Shown here piece by piece: positions 46,312-53,711 of a stretch of 64,000 nt of DNA. Position numbers and translations under genes: made by a program. Position 1 is the stretch's first letter, and each line of letters opens with the position of its first letter. This stretch comes from Desulfovibrio psychrotolerans. GTDB taxonomy: Bacteria > Desulfobacterota > Desulfovibrionia > Desulfovibrionales > Desulfovibrionaceae. Location of the stretch: assembly GCF_013340305.1 (NCBI RefSeq), contig NZ_BLVP01000043.1:62001-126000 (forward strand), in the 5' to 3' direction. The notes under the pieces were generated by a model. That model had not been told where the DNA came from. It saw only the letters and a list, made by a program, of their open reading frames with translations, and ran no database searches.

Positions 46312-46660
46312 ATGCTGATTCCTCTGTCATGCCGCAGGCAACACGATACCGGGCGACGTTTTTCGGGTCGCCTGCGGTGCGCCTGCTCCATTAATTTGCT
46401 CTATCAATCGGGCACGTCAAAATGGCGCATCTAATGGGCGTTTCAATCTGCCCGATCAGTATCGCTGATCAGTAAGGCTGCCTGCTATGCCTGCCCCAAG
46501 ACACTCTGCCGACAGGCTGCCCCAAGACAGTCTGTTAAAGACCGCGTTGCCGGGCGCGTGCAGCCTCTGCCTGCCGTGCAGGTGACACAGGCAACACACA
46601 GAGGGCAGTGGGGCAGGGCGCATTGCCGCTACGCAGCAGAGTGCTTTCTTGCAGGTGCTG
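46312..46660. other. Gap between arfB and the PilZ gene
   Basis: Holds the arfB leader hairpin, an inverted repeat GATCAG/CTGATC at 46454-46470, and two copies of CTGCCCCAAGACA(C/G)TCTG at 46491-46508 and 46517-46534. No gene seen. Confidence 0.45.
46333..46376 (-). promoter_or_regulatory. Composite hairpin in the arfB leader
   Basis: On the minus strand, CGCAGGC pairs with GCCTGCG and an inner GGCGAC pairs with GTCGCC. The two stems share three bases, so they nest or compete. It ends 21 nt before the arfB start. Confidence 0.35.
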
Positions 46661-47068
46661 TTACGGATTATCCTGCACGGCCTTGTTGATGAGGCGTTGC
46701 AGGGCCGACTGGGTGTCGGAGTCTATGTCCAGAAAACGCAGGCCGATGACGTAGCTGCCGCCGGAACGGTCTACCCACGCCACCTCTGCGATGGCGTTCA
46801 GGTGCTGGTCCACATCATTTTCATAATGCTTGTAGAAGCCGCCGGAGTATTTGTTCAGGGTGGGTATGTGCACCCGCACCTGCACCTTGGCTCCCTGCTC
46901 GAAGAGATAGGGCGACTCCAGGCACAGCCCGCCGGTGCTTATGTCCACGCAGGTGGTGTCCACTCTTGGCTGCGAGGCCATGGGAAACTTGAATTCAAAG
47001 GCCTGTACGGAAAACGGCTTGGGGAGCCGGATAAAATCACGTCGATCATCGGTGGTCAAGCGTGTCAT
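46661..47068 (-). CDS. PilZ-domain protein
   Basis: A 135-aa single-domain PilZ protein, a likely c-di-GMP receptor. The ATG at 47068 has GAGGAG 5 bp upstream. The binding motifs are present: DRRDFIRLP (RxxxR type) near residue 9 and CVDISTGGL (D/NxSxxG) near residue 41, and later YVIGLRFLDI. c-di-GMP may come from cyclases such as the one at 35414-36658. No partner gene is adjacent, so the output is unknown. Confidence 0.9.
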   Translation of the reverse strand: MTRLTTDDRRDFIRLPKPFSVQAFEFKFPMASQPRVDTTCVDISTGGLCLESPYLFEQGAKVQVRVHIPTLNKYSGGFYKHYENDVDQHLNAIAEVAWVDRSGGSYVIGLRFLDIDSDTQSALQRLINKAVQDNP

Positions 47069-47162
47069 TGCTGCTCCTCGGTACGTCGGATGGTTGCAAA
47101 GGGCAGGACCGGTTGCCTGCGGCGTTCTTTGTCGTGCCGGTTCTGCCGATAAGGTCATTTGG

Positions 47163-47216
47163 GCTACGTGGGCCACGCAGGCCACGCAGGTCCTTCAGGC
47201 CGCTCAGGCCAGCCAT
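47163..47216. repeat. 9-bp tandem repeat, six units
   Basis: The unit GCCACGCAG (two exact copies) is followed by diverged GTCCTTCAG, GCCGCTCAG and GCCAGCCAT, with a weak first unit. Confidence 0.65.
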
Positions 47217-47465
47217 GTCGGCCCGTCTGCCGGTCTGAAGGAGAGTATGGCAGGAACGGTGGCTGACGGGCCCGTTTCGCATGCAGCATACCAAAGGGGG
47301 CGGGCTTCTGACAACCGCCGGGTTGTTTCGGGCAGGAGAAGAGTTGCGTTGCCGTGCAGTGAAAGGAGGAAGCCACAGCCGCAGGTGGCTGACACAGGCG
47401 GGCTGCGGAGCGTATGGCGATGGCGGCAGGAGGCGAAGAAAGAAAATCAGGCATGTAAGTGACCA

Positions 47466-47493
47466 TTGACTTATAGGCGGGGAGGACTATATC
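47466..47493 (+). promoter_or_regulatory. Candidate sigma70 promoter of the NifX-like gene
   Basis: TTGACT, a 16-bp spacer and TATATC, about 110 bp upstream of the NifX-like ATG. The -35 is nearly consensus, the -10 weaker. Confidence 0.4.
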
Positions 47494-47605
47494 TGCATTC
47501 GCGGCGCGTGAAACAGCGCGCGTCCTTTCTGCGTTCTGCCGCGTTAACACCGTGCGGCGGACGCCTTCATACTCCAACGGAACCGCTACAGACAGGAGAA
47601 CGCAC

Positions 47606-47974
47606 ATGAAGATTGCCATTCCCTCCCGGCAGGGCCTTGTGGACGAACACTTCGGGCACTGCGAGGCATTCACCATTCTGACGCTGGACGAAACCAGACA
47701 AATTGTGAAAGAAGAATTTCTCACGCCGCCTCCCGGTTGCGGCTGCAAGTCTAACATTGTGCCCGTTCTTGCCGACCTGGGCGTAAAGGTGCTGCTTGCA
47801 GGCAACATGGGGCAGGGGGCTGTTAACAAGCTTGAGGAATCGGGTATTGCCGTCTTCCGTGGCGCAAGCGGCACGGTGCGTACCGTGGCCGAGCAGTGGA
47901 TTGCCGGCACCCTGACAACCAATAACGAAATATGCGCGGCACACCACGGACACGAGGGGTGCGGCAACCATTAA
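47606..47974 (+). CDS. NifX/NifB-family (dinitrogenase FeMo-cofactor biosynthesis superfamily) protein
   Basis: A 122-aa protein with ACAGGAG before its ATG. It opens MKIAIPSRQGLVDEHFGHCE and has the metal-site GCGCKSN and the LLAGNMGQGAVNKLEESGI loop typical of the superfamily that holds NifX, the C-terminal part of NifB and the orange protein ORP. The C-terminus is His/Cys-rich (CAAHHGHEGCGNH), unusual and possibly metal binding. No nif genes are nearby, so nitrogen fixation is not implied. A molybdenum/iron-cluster role as for ORP-type proteins of Desulfovibrio is possible. Confidence 0.85.
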   Translation: MKIAIPSRQGLVDEHFGHCEAFTILTLDETRQIVKEEFLTPPPGCGCKSNIVPVLADLGVKVLLAGNMGQGAVNKLEESGIAVFRGASGTVRTVAEQWIAGTLTTNNEICAAHHGHEGCGNH

Positions 47975-47986
47975 CAGGATACATGC

Positions 47987-48472
47987 ATGAGTAACTGCCC
48001 CTGCGGCTCCGGCCAGACACTGGAAACCTGCTGCGGTCCCCTTATACGGGAAGGAAAACCCGCAACCTCGGCTGTGGCGCTGATGCGCTCGCGCTATACG
48101 GCGCATGTGCTGGGAGAGTATCAATACCTGAATACCTCCATGTATGCGCCGGAACGGTCGGAAGATTCCATTGAGGACATTAAGGAATGGTCTTCCAAGC
48201 TGGAGTGGAAGGGGTTGGATATTCTTTCCACCTCGGGCGGCAACGAGAACGATACGGAAGGCGAGGTGGAGTTTGTGGCCCACTACGCCCTTTCCGGTGT
48301 TCCGCAGCAGCTGCATGAGCATAGCACCTTCCGCAAGGAAGGCGAACGCTGGCTCTATGTGGACGGCAAGGTGCGCGGGCACGAGACCTACCGGCGCGAA
48401 GCCCCCAAGGTGGGACGGAACGAACCGTGCCCGTGCGGCTCGGGCAAGAAATTCAAGAAGTGCTGCGGCTAG
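47987..48472 (+). CDS. YchJ-family protein with SEC-C motifs
   Basis: A 161-aa protein framed by two zinc-binding SEC-C-like motifs: [14 protein letters not shown] at the N-terminus and [14 protein letters not shown] at the C-terminus, with the YchJ domain ([20 protein letters not shown], and the aromatic YDxxHxW-like region) in between. It follows the NifX-like gene by 12 bp, likely co-transcribed. Function is unknown in general; it is a small cytoplasmic zinc protein. Confidence 0.9.
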   Translation: MSNCPCGSGQTLETCCGPLIREGKPATSAVALMRSRYTAHVLGEYQYLNTSMYAPERSEDSIEDIKEWSSKLEWKGLDILSTSGGNENDTEGEVEFVAHYALSGVPQQLHEHSTFRKEGERWLYVDGKVRGHETYRREAPKVGRNEPCPCGSGKKFKKCCG

Positions 48473-48604
48473 TACGGGCAGGGGCATTGCAGGCCGTATA
48501 CGACCGATAGGAGCGTATACGTTCTGACGAATCTAGGCGCGGGCCGCGAACCGGCCCGGGACAGGATTGCGGCTGCCCGCCAAAGCACCCCGTGCGCATG
48601 AACA

Positions 48605-48644
48605 AGGCCCCCCGGAACCGTGCCTTTGGCCGGACGGGGGGCCT
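48605..48644 (+). terminator. Hairpin after ychJ
   Basis: AGGCCCCCCG pairs with CGGGGGGCCT (10 bp) around a 20-nt loop, downstream of the ychJ stop. There is no T-run, so only a possible terminator. Confidence 0.45.
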
Positions 48645-48699
48645 GTCCCGTCCTGATATCCCGATGTTCTGATGTCCCGCAGGACGCGTGCGCGTGGAT

Positions 48700-48739
48700 C
48701 GGTATGTGTCGGCACGTGTCGGTACGTGCCGGGGCGTGA
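48700..48739. repeat. 10-bp repeat, four units
   Basis: CGGTATGTGT, CGGCACGTGT, CGGTACGTGC, CGGGGCGTGA, starting 74 bp before the next gene; the period is close to one helical turn. Confidence 0.6.
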
Positions 48740-48773
48740 CAGGCGCACACGAAACAGGCTACACACCCATACC

Positions 48774-49130
48774 ATGAGTAAAGGCACCCCCAGCAAGGCC
48801 ATCCGCCGCTTCTGTCTCGCCTGTCAGGGCGCGTCGGTCCAGCGTGTTACCGCGTGCGAGGACTGCGACTGCGTGCTCTACCCCTATCGTTCCGGAGAGG
48901 ACACCCCGGAGGCGCAGACGCCCCCTGTGCGGGTCATACGCCGTTTTTGCCTGATCTGCTGCGGCAACACGTACGGTGAGGCAAGGGCGGAGGTGCGGGG
49001 CTGCGCTGCGCGCGAATCGTGCGCGCTGTGGTCTTTTCGCTTCGGCTGTACGCCGCAGGTATGGCACCGTATGCGGCTGCGCCGCACCGCTCCGCAACCG
49101 TTGCTGCTGCCGGGGTTCAGGAAGAAATAG
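48774..49130 (+). CDS. Small protein with duplicated RRFCLxC cysteine motif
   Basis: A 118-aa protein beginning MSKGTPSKAIRRFCLACQG. It has two copies of the same motif: IRRFCLACQG...CEDCDCVLYPYRSG and IRRFCLICCG...CAARESCALWSFRFG. Each has four to five cysteines and the C-x-LxxYRxG-type end seen in single-copy form in small proteins found in phage and other mobile regions. They probably bind zinc. A direct tandem duplication of the unit is the likely origin. Function unknown. The ribosome site is weak. Confidence 0.8.
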   Translation: MSKGTPSKAIRRFCLACQGASVQRVTACEDCDCVLYPYRSGEDTPEAQTPPVRVIRRFCLICCGNTYGEARAEVRGCAARESCALWSFRFGCTPQVWHRMRLRRTAPQPLLLPGFRKK

Positions 49131-49183
49131 GGACGCCGCGCCGCCTTTGTTCCGCCTGTCGCGCGGGCGGTCATTCCGGCGGC

Positions 49184-49199
49184 TGTGATGCACGTCACA
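49184..49199. promoter_or_regulatory. CRP/FNR-superfamily operator, perfect TGTGA-N6-TCACA
   Basis: A perfect inverted repeat, TGTGA TGCACG TCACA, 80 bp before the HPP-family start codon. The pattern is that of the CRP/FNR superfamily, which includes HcpR of sulfate reducers. Whether a -35/-10 lies next to it is unclear. Confidence 0.6.
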
Positions 49200-49279
49200 G
49201 CACGGCGGGCTGCCCCGTGCTACACCAGCCCTGCACGTACAACACAAGGCTGGGCATCACTTTGCAATATTTCAGAAAA

Positions 49280-49795
49280 ATGTGCGGCTGCGGCTGCAAC
49301 CCCTGCACCATAAGCCTTACGGAAACCCTGTGGTCCTTTTTGGGCGCGCTGCTGGGCATGGGGGCGGTGGGTTATGTACAGTATGTCATGCTGGCGGGTA
49401 CGGACGGGGTGCTGCTCATAGGCTCGTTCGGCGCGTCTGCCGTGCTGCTGTTCGGTGTGCCCAATGCGCCACTCTCGCAGCCGCGCAACCTTGTGGGCGG
49501 GCATGTGCTCTCTGCGCTGGTGGGGGTGTTTTTTGCCGCGCACGTGCCCCTGCCGTGGCTTGCGGCGGCGCTGGCGGTGGCAACGGCCATTGCGGTTATG
49601 CATCTCACCGCCACCCTGCATCCGCCCGGAGGCGCCACGGCCCTTATTGCGGTTATCGGCAGCGGCGATATTCATGCTCTGGGCTATGCCTACGCGCTGA
49701 TGCCCGCGCTCAGCGGGGCACTTATCCTGCTGGTGGCGGCGCTGCTGGTGAACAATATTCCGGCCACGCGCAGGTATCCGCAATACTGGAACTAG
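49280..49795 (+). CDS. HPP-family membrane protein
   Basis: A 171-aa integral membrane protein with five hydrophobic helices and the name-giving HPPGGATALIAV motif (about residue 113). The HPP family includes plant chloroplast proteins reported to move nitrite. Start: the ATG at 49280 has only a weak ribosome site; homologues usually begin a few residues earlier, as YFRKM precedes this ATG in frame, so a TTG at 49262 is possible. The N-terminal MCGCGCNPC is unusually cysteine-rich. The perfect CRP/FNR-type site upstream suggests a regulated gene, possibly in nitrosative stress. Confidence 0.85.
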   Translation: MCGCGCNPCTISLTETLWSFLGALLGMGAVGYVQYVMLAGTDGVLLIGSFGASAVLLFGVPNAPLSQPRNLVGGHVLSALVGVFFAAHVPLPWLAAALAVATAIAVMHLTATLHPPGGATALIAVIGSGDIHALGYAYALMPALSGALILLVAALLVNNIPATRRYPQYWN

Positions 49796-49797
49796 CG

Positions 49798-50154
49798 GGC
49801 GGCAGGCGGTGTACGACCTGTTCTGTGTGGTTTTGCCTGCTCATTTTCGGGCGCATTGCGTATGGCTTGCCCCCGTCGGCCCGGTTGCGTGGAAACAGGC
49901 GCTACGCGGTTCTGTGCGGGGTCTGCCCGGCTTTGGTTCTGTGCGGTCCTGCCCAGTCCTGTAGGCTCTGTACGGGCAAATTACATTTGAATGATCGGGC
50001 GATTCGGATTACACCCCTTGCCGTAGGTGCGGTTTTACGCACGCGGCAGCACCGCAGGCCAAGGCAGGACGGCAGCGCCGTATCCGCCGCACTGCGGCAG
50101 TGCCGCATCCGATACCGAATCCGCACCGTAACCGGTTAAGCAAAGGAGACTTTC
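49798..50154. other. Gap before ybaB-recR
   Basis: A 357-bp spacer. It contains hairpins (GTGCG/CGCAC near 50028 and GCACTGC/GCAGTGC near 50092) but no recognisable SRP RNA or dnaX, which often lie here in other bacteria. Confidence 0.5.
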
Positions 50155-50466
50155 ATGCGCGGAATGAACGATATGCTGCGTCAGGCGCAGCAGATGCAGC
50201 GCAAGATGACGGAATTGCAGGATCAGCTCGGCACCCGCACCGTGGAGGCCACCAGCGGAGGCGGCATGGTGGCCGTGGTGTGCAACGGCAAGCAGGACAT
50301 TCTGTCCATAAAGATTGACCCCGCCGCCGTGGACCCCAGCGATGTGGACATGTTGCAGGATCTGGTGCTGACCGCCATCAACGAAGCCATTCGGCAGTCC
50401 AAGGCCATGGTGGAGAAAGAGATGGGGGCCATTACCGGCGGGATGAAGATTCCCGGCCTGTTCTAG
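50155..50466 (+). CDS. ybaB: YbaB/EbfC nucleoid-associated protein
   Basis: A 103-aa DNA-binding protein of the YbaB/EbfC family, with AAAGGAG before the ATG. The N-terminal helix MLRQAQQMQRKMTELQDQL, the central SGGGMVAVVCNGKQDI and the C-terminal MGAITGGMKIPGLF are family hallmarks. It precedes recR, the conserved ybaB-recR arrangement, with a 21-bp gap. Confidence 0.95.
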   Translation: MRGMNDMLRQAQQMQRKMTELQDQLGTRTVEATSGGGMVAVVCNGKQDILSIKIDPAAVDPSDVDMLQDLVLTAINEAIRQSKAMVEKEMGAITGGMKIPGLF

Positions 50467-50487
50467 CCGGTTCCCGGAAGACAGTAC

Positions 50488-51093
50488 GTGCAAAGACTGC
50501 CCGAACCGCTCAAGCTTCTTGTGGAGCAACTTTCCCGGCTGCCGGGGCTTGGTCCCAAGTCTGCCCTGCGGCTGGCCATGACCCTGCTCAAATGGCCGGA
50601 GAACAATACCCGCAGCCTTGGCAAGGCCATTTACGAACTGCGCGACAAGCTGCACCTGTGCTCGCTGTGCGGGTCGCTGACCGATGTTGACCCCTGCGCC
50701 ATCTGCACCGATACGGGACGCAGCCGGGATACCCTGTGCCTTGTCTCGGAATGGGATTCGCTGCTGGCGCTGGAAGACGGCGGATTTTACAAGGGACAGT
50801 ACATGATTCTGGGCGGGCTTATTGCCCCGCTGGACAATGTGACTCCCGAGCAGCTTGAACTGAACAGGTTACAACGCCGTCTTGCCGAAGGCGAGATAAC
50901 CGAGCTTATCTTTGCGCTGGGCACCACCATGGAGGCGGAAAACACCGCCGCCTACGTGAAGCAGCTTGTGGCGGCACGGTTTCCGCACATCCGCGTGACC
51001 CGCCTTGCACAGGGGATTCCCCTGGGTTCGGAGGTGAAGTTTGTGGACAAGGAAACCCTGCGCCAGTCGCTCAACTACAGGCAGGATGTGTAA
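50488..51093 (+). CDS. recR: Recombination mediator RecR
   Basis: Part of the RecFOR pathway that loads RecA on gapped DNA. The 201-aa protein begins at a GTG after GGAAG. It has the helix-hairpin-helix LPGLGPKSALRLAM, the C4 zinc finger CSLCGSLTDVDPCAIC, and a TOPRIM domain (VSEWDSLLALEDGGFYKG, YMILGGLIAP). Length is normal. It forms an operon with ybaB. Confidence 0.96.
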   Translation: MQRLPEPLKLLVEQLSRLPGLGPKSALRLAMTLLKWPENNTRSLGKAIYELRDKLHLCSLCGSLTDVDPCAICTDTGRSRDTLCLVSEWDSLLALEDGGFYKGQYMILGGLIAPLDNVTPEQLELNRLQRRLAEGEITELIFALGTTMEAENTAAYVKQLVAARFPHIRVTRLAQGIPLGSEVKFVDKETLRQSLNYRQDV

Positions 51094-51124
51094 GCGCAGC
51101 TTCCCCGCAAGGAATGTTCAACCT

Positions 51125-51152
51125 CCGGTACACCAGTGTGTGCCGGGGGTTT
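51125..51152 (+). terminator. First copy of a duplicated 28-bp hairpin
   Basis: CCGGTACAC-CAGT-GTGTGCCGG (9-bp stem with one G-U pair) then GGG and TTT, 32 bp after recR. An identical 28-bp copy lies at 51313-51340. Confidence 0.6.
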
Positions 51153-51312
51153 GAAGTATGAAGGCAAAGAGTTTTTGTTTTTCTGCCTCCGGCGGGCAGG
51201 GACCAGGCGGCCCCTGCACCCCGCATAAGCGAGGTACATCCGTTTCCTGACTTCAGACCCGGCTTTACGGAAATACATTTTCGAAAACAAGGTTTGTCGG
51301 CTAGTTGCAGCC

Positions 51313-51340
51313 CCGGTACACCAGTGTGTGCCGGGGGTTT
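51313..51340 (+). terminator. Second copy of the 28-bp hairpin with T-rich tail
   Basis: Same 28 bp as the copy at 51125, here extended to an 11-bp stem and followed by TTTTGTTTTG, a good rho-independent terminator for plus-strand transcription. Confidence 0.65.
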
Positions 51341-51386
51341 TGTTTTGTGGTGCATCGGCAGAAGGCGAAGATGAGCCGGAGAATCG

Positions 51387-52688
51387 TTAAAACAGGAGGG
51401 AAGGCAGGTACAGGCTGAGCGGAGGATAGAGGCTTACCAGCGCCAGATTCAGCAGCAGCGCCAGCAGGAAGGGGAGCACGGCGCGGCTTATGGCTTCCAG
51501 CCGGACGGAGGCGATGGAGCAGGAGACAATGAGGCACACCCCCATGGGCGGGGTGAGCATGCCGATGGCAAGGTTCATCACCACGATGACGCCAAGGTGG
51601 ATGACATCTATGCCCAGAGCGGGCAGCACGGGCAGCAGTACGGGCACAAAGAGGATGAGGGCGGCCGTGGTTTCCAGAATGATGCCCGCGCAGAGGAGCA
51701 TGCCGTTTATGATGAGGAGCAGCAGGAGCGGGTTTTCGGTGATGCCCAGCAGACCTTGCGCAATGGCGGCGGGGAGATCGCGGATGGCCATGAACCATGA
51801 AAAGACCGATGCCGTGCAGATGATGAACAGGATGATGGCTGAGGTGATGCCAGACTGCAGCACCAGCCCCGGCAGGGAGGAGAGCGGCAGTTCCCGGTAG
51901 ACAAACAGGCCGATGAACAGGGCGTAGAACACGGCAATGGCGGCGGATTCTGTGGCGGTGAACATGCCCCCGGCAATGCCGCCCAGAATGATGAGCGGCG
52001 CACCCAGCGCCCATGTGGCCTTTGTCAGCGCGATGCGCAGGGCGCGGCTGCTGAACGGGCGTTCGGAACGCCAGCCGTTACGGCGGGCATGCCACACGCA
52101 CACGGCCATGAGCGATGCCCCGATGAGCAGTCCCGGCAGTACGCCCGCCGCAAAAAGCCTGCCGATGGAGGCTCCGGTAAGCACGCCGAAGATGATCATG
52201 GGGATGGAGGGCGGGATGACCACGCCCACCGAACCTGCCGCCGCCTGCACCGCGCCGGAGAAGGCGGGGGAGTAGCCCCGCCGCACCATGGCCGGGATGA
52301 GGATGGTGCCCACGGCGGCGGTATCTGCCGCTGCGGAACCGGAGATGCCCGCGAAGAACATGGCGGACAGCACGGAAACCGCCGCGAGTCCGCCGGGGAG
52401 GTGCCCCACCAGCGCGTCTGCCACGGCCACTATGCGCCGGGATATGCCCCCCGCGCCCATGAGGTTGCCCGCGATGATGAACAGCGGCACGGCCATGAGG
52501 GGAAAGGAATCTGCCCCGGCATACAGCCGCTGGACCACCAGCATGAGGTTCATGTCGCCCTGCACCATGAAGGCGGCCACCGCGCTAACTCCCACGGCCA
52601 CGGCAATGGGCGTGTTCAGGAGGAACAGGGGCACCAGCAGGCCGAACAGGACCCACGCGGCATCGGGCATGGAAAAGAGGCCGGTCAC
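51387..52688 (-). CDS. dctM: TRAP transporter large permease DctM
   Basis: Large membrane subunit (433 aa, about 12 helices) of a tripartite ATP-independent periplasmic transporter for a carboxylate or similar solute. Signatures are FIIAGNLMGAGGISRRIV, FFAGISGSAAADTAAVG, VIPPSIPMIIFGVL and MGVCLIVSC. The dctQ stop overlaps its start (ATGA). The substrate cannot be told; it is set by the DctP upstream. Confidence 0.93.
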   Translation of the reverse strand: MTGLFSMPDAAWVLFGLLVPLFLLNTPIAVAVGVSAVAAFMVQGDMNLMLVVQRLYAGADSFPLMAVPLFIIAGNLMGAGGISRRIVAVADALVGHLPGGLAAVSVLSAMFFAGISGSAAADTAAVGTILIPAMVRRGYSPAFSGAVQAAAGSVGVVIPPSIPMIIFGVLTGASIGRLFAAGVLPGLLIGASLMAVCVWHARRNGWRSERPFSSRALRIALTKATWALGAPLIILGGIAGGMFTATESAAIAVFYALFIGLFVYRELPLSSLPGLVLQSGITSAIILFIICTASVFSWFMAIRDLPAAIAQGLLGITENPLLLLLIINGMLLCAGIILETTAALILFVPVLLPVLPALGIDVIHLGVIVVMNLAIGMLTPPMGVCLIVSCSIASVRLEAISRAVLPFLLALLLNLALVSLYPPLSLYLPSLLF

Positions 52689-53362
52689 AGTGCGCCTCCG
52701 GGTGATTTTCCGGTTGTTTCGCCAGTTATTTCACCAGTTGTTTTTGAAGCTGCGTCTCTTCTTGTCTCACAGGTATGGGGCCGGGGGGATGCAAGGGGGC
52801 ACAGCAGGAAGACCAGACTGTGCACCGCCATGACGCAGCCGCTGAGGGGGATGGCAAGAAAGGGCAGGCTGCGTGAAATGCCGAGGGAGGCTGTGGTCTG
52901 CGGGGCCAGAAACGCCGAAAACCGGAAGCCGTATATGGCCATGACGCAGAAAAGGAACAGGCACGCGGCATGTGCCAGTGCGGCGCAGGCCATTCTGCCC
53001 CGGCCGGAAAGGCGTGCGGTGAGCGTATCCATGCCGATATGCGCACCGGTGCGGTAGGCCACGGCAGCGCCGAAAAAGGTGGTCTGCACCAGCAGCACCC
53101 TGCCCAGTTCCTCTGACCAGAACAGGGAATGATTGAGCGCGTAGCGGAAGAACACCTGCGCGCCGATGACCGCCACCATGCCTGCGCAGCTCAGGAACAG
53201 CAGGCTGCGGCACAGGGTGTCGAGCAGGGTTGCCACCTGTTGCAGCGCGGCAAAGGGGCGCGCCAGTGCACGTTGTGCGGCGGTACGCACCGGCCCTGCC
53301 GGGGTGGTTTGTGCGCGGTTGTTCTGCCGTGTGGTGTTTGCGGGTGATTCCGGCGTGTTCAC
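52685..53362 (-). CDS. dctQ: TRAP transporter small permease DctQ
   Basis: Small membrane subunit, 225 aa, four helices (SLLFLSCAGMVAVIGAQVFF, VAYRTGAHIGM region and two more) with the family RYALNHSLFWSEELGRVLLV. A GTG at 53362 has GGGA 8 bp upstream; the frame runs further up to a TTG without ribosome site. The N-terminal 45 residues are a polar Thr/Asn/Gln-rich extension and the C-terminus has a TTGEITGETTGK repeat from a 12-bp unit (52710-52745), both outside the conserved fold. Confidence 0.88.
   Translation of the reverse strand: MNTPESPANTTRQNNRAQTTPAGPVRTAAQRALARPFAALQQVATLLDTLCRSLLFLSCAGMVAVIGAQVFFRYALNHSLFWSEELGRVLLVQTTFFGAAVAYRTGAHIGMDTLTARLSGRGRMACAALAHAACLFLFCVMAIYGFRFSAFLAPQTTASLGISRSLPFLAIPLSGCVMAVHSLVFLLCPLASPRPHTCETRRDAASKTTGEITGETTGKSPGGAL
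52710..52745. repeat. 12-bp tandem repeat in dctQ
   Basis: Three units, CCGGTTGTTTCG, CCAGTTATTTCA, CCAGTTGTTTTT, encoding TTGE-type tetrapeptides. Confidence 0.65.
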
Positions 53363-53711
53363 TGCCTGTTCCCTGTATGTTCCTGAAGTGTTCAGAAAAA
53401 TACGTGTGATATCGGCGCATTGATACAATTATGAACATTCCGGAAACGTGTTGCGGGGTGTGCCTGTTGCCATTGTTCCCACTGTTCTCAATGTTCCTGA
53501 TGTTACTAATGTTCCCAATGTCACCAGTGTTCCTATTGTTCCTAACTCGTTTAGCTGCCCGCCGGAACAAGGAAAAAGAGCCGGGCGCGACGGACGGTGC
53601 GGCGTAGCGGCGTTTATCCAGCACCTGCGCAGCGTTAGCGCGGCATATGCGCTGCGTATACCCGGCGTATGGCTGGTATGCTCAACTATCCGGAAAGACG
53701 CATTGCCGGGG
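53363..53711. other. Gap with nonanucleotide repeat between dctP and dctQ
   Basis: A 349-bp gap inside the TRAP operon, mostly non-coding, with the 9-bp array at 53472-53543. No promoter or terminator was convincing. Confidence 0.5.
53472..53543. repeat. 9-bp tandem repeat, eight units
   Basis: The units, variants of AATGTTCCC (ATTGTTCCC, ACTGTTCTC, AATGTTCCT and others), run for 72 bp. Confidence 0.75.

Larger units (their letters stand above)
47069..47605. other. Gap with 9-bp repeat and candidate promoter
   Basis: A 537-bp spacer between divergent genes. It contains the 9-bp repeat at 47163-47216 and a promoter-like sequence at 47466-47493. Its open frames lack ribosome sites and family motifs. 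Confidence 0.5.
48473..48773. other. Gap with terminator hairpin and 10-bp repeat
   Basis: Contains the hairpin at 48605-48644 and four 10-bp units at 48700-48739. No gene seen. Confidence 0.5.

Noticed and set aside
46454-46470. GATCAG/CTGATC inverted repeat as an operator
   Set aside because: Six-bp arms are common by chance and there is no promoter next to it.
47164-47967. 267-codon minus-strand frame opposite the NifX-like gene
   Set aside because: Overlaps a clear gene and a 9-bp repeat, with no start signal.
53472-53543. Possible CRISPR-like array
   Set aside because: Units are 9 bp, contiguous, without spacers; there are no cas genes.
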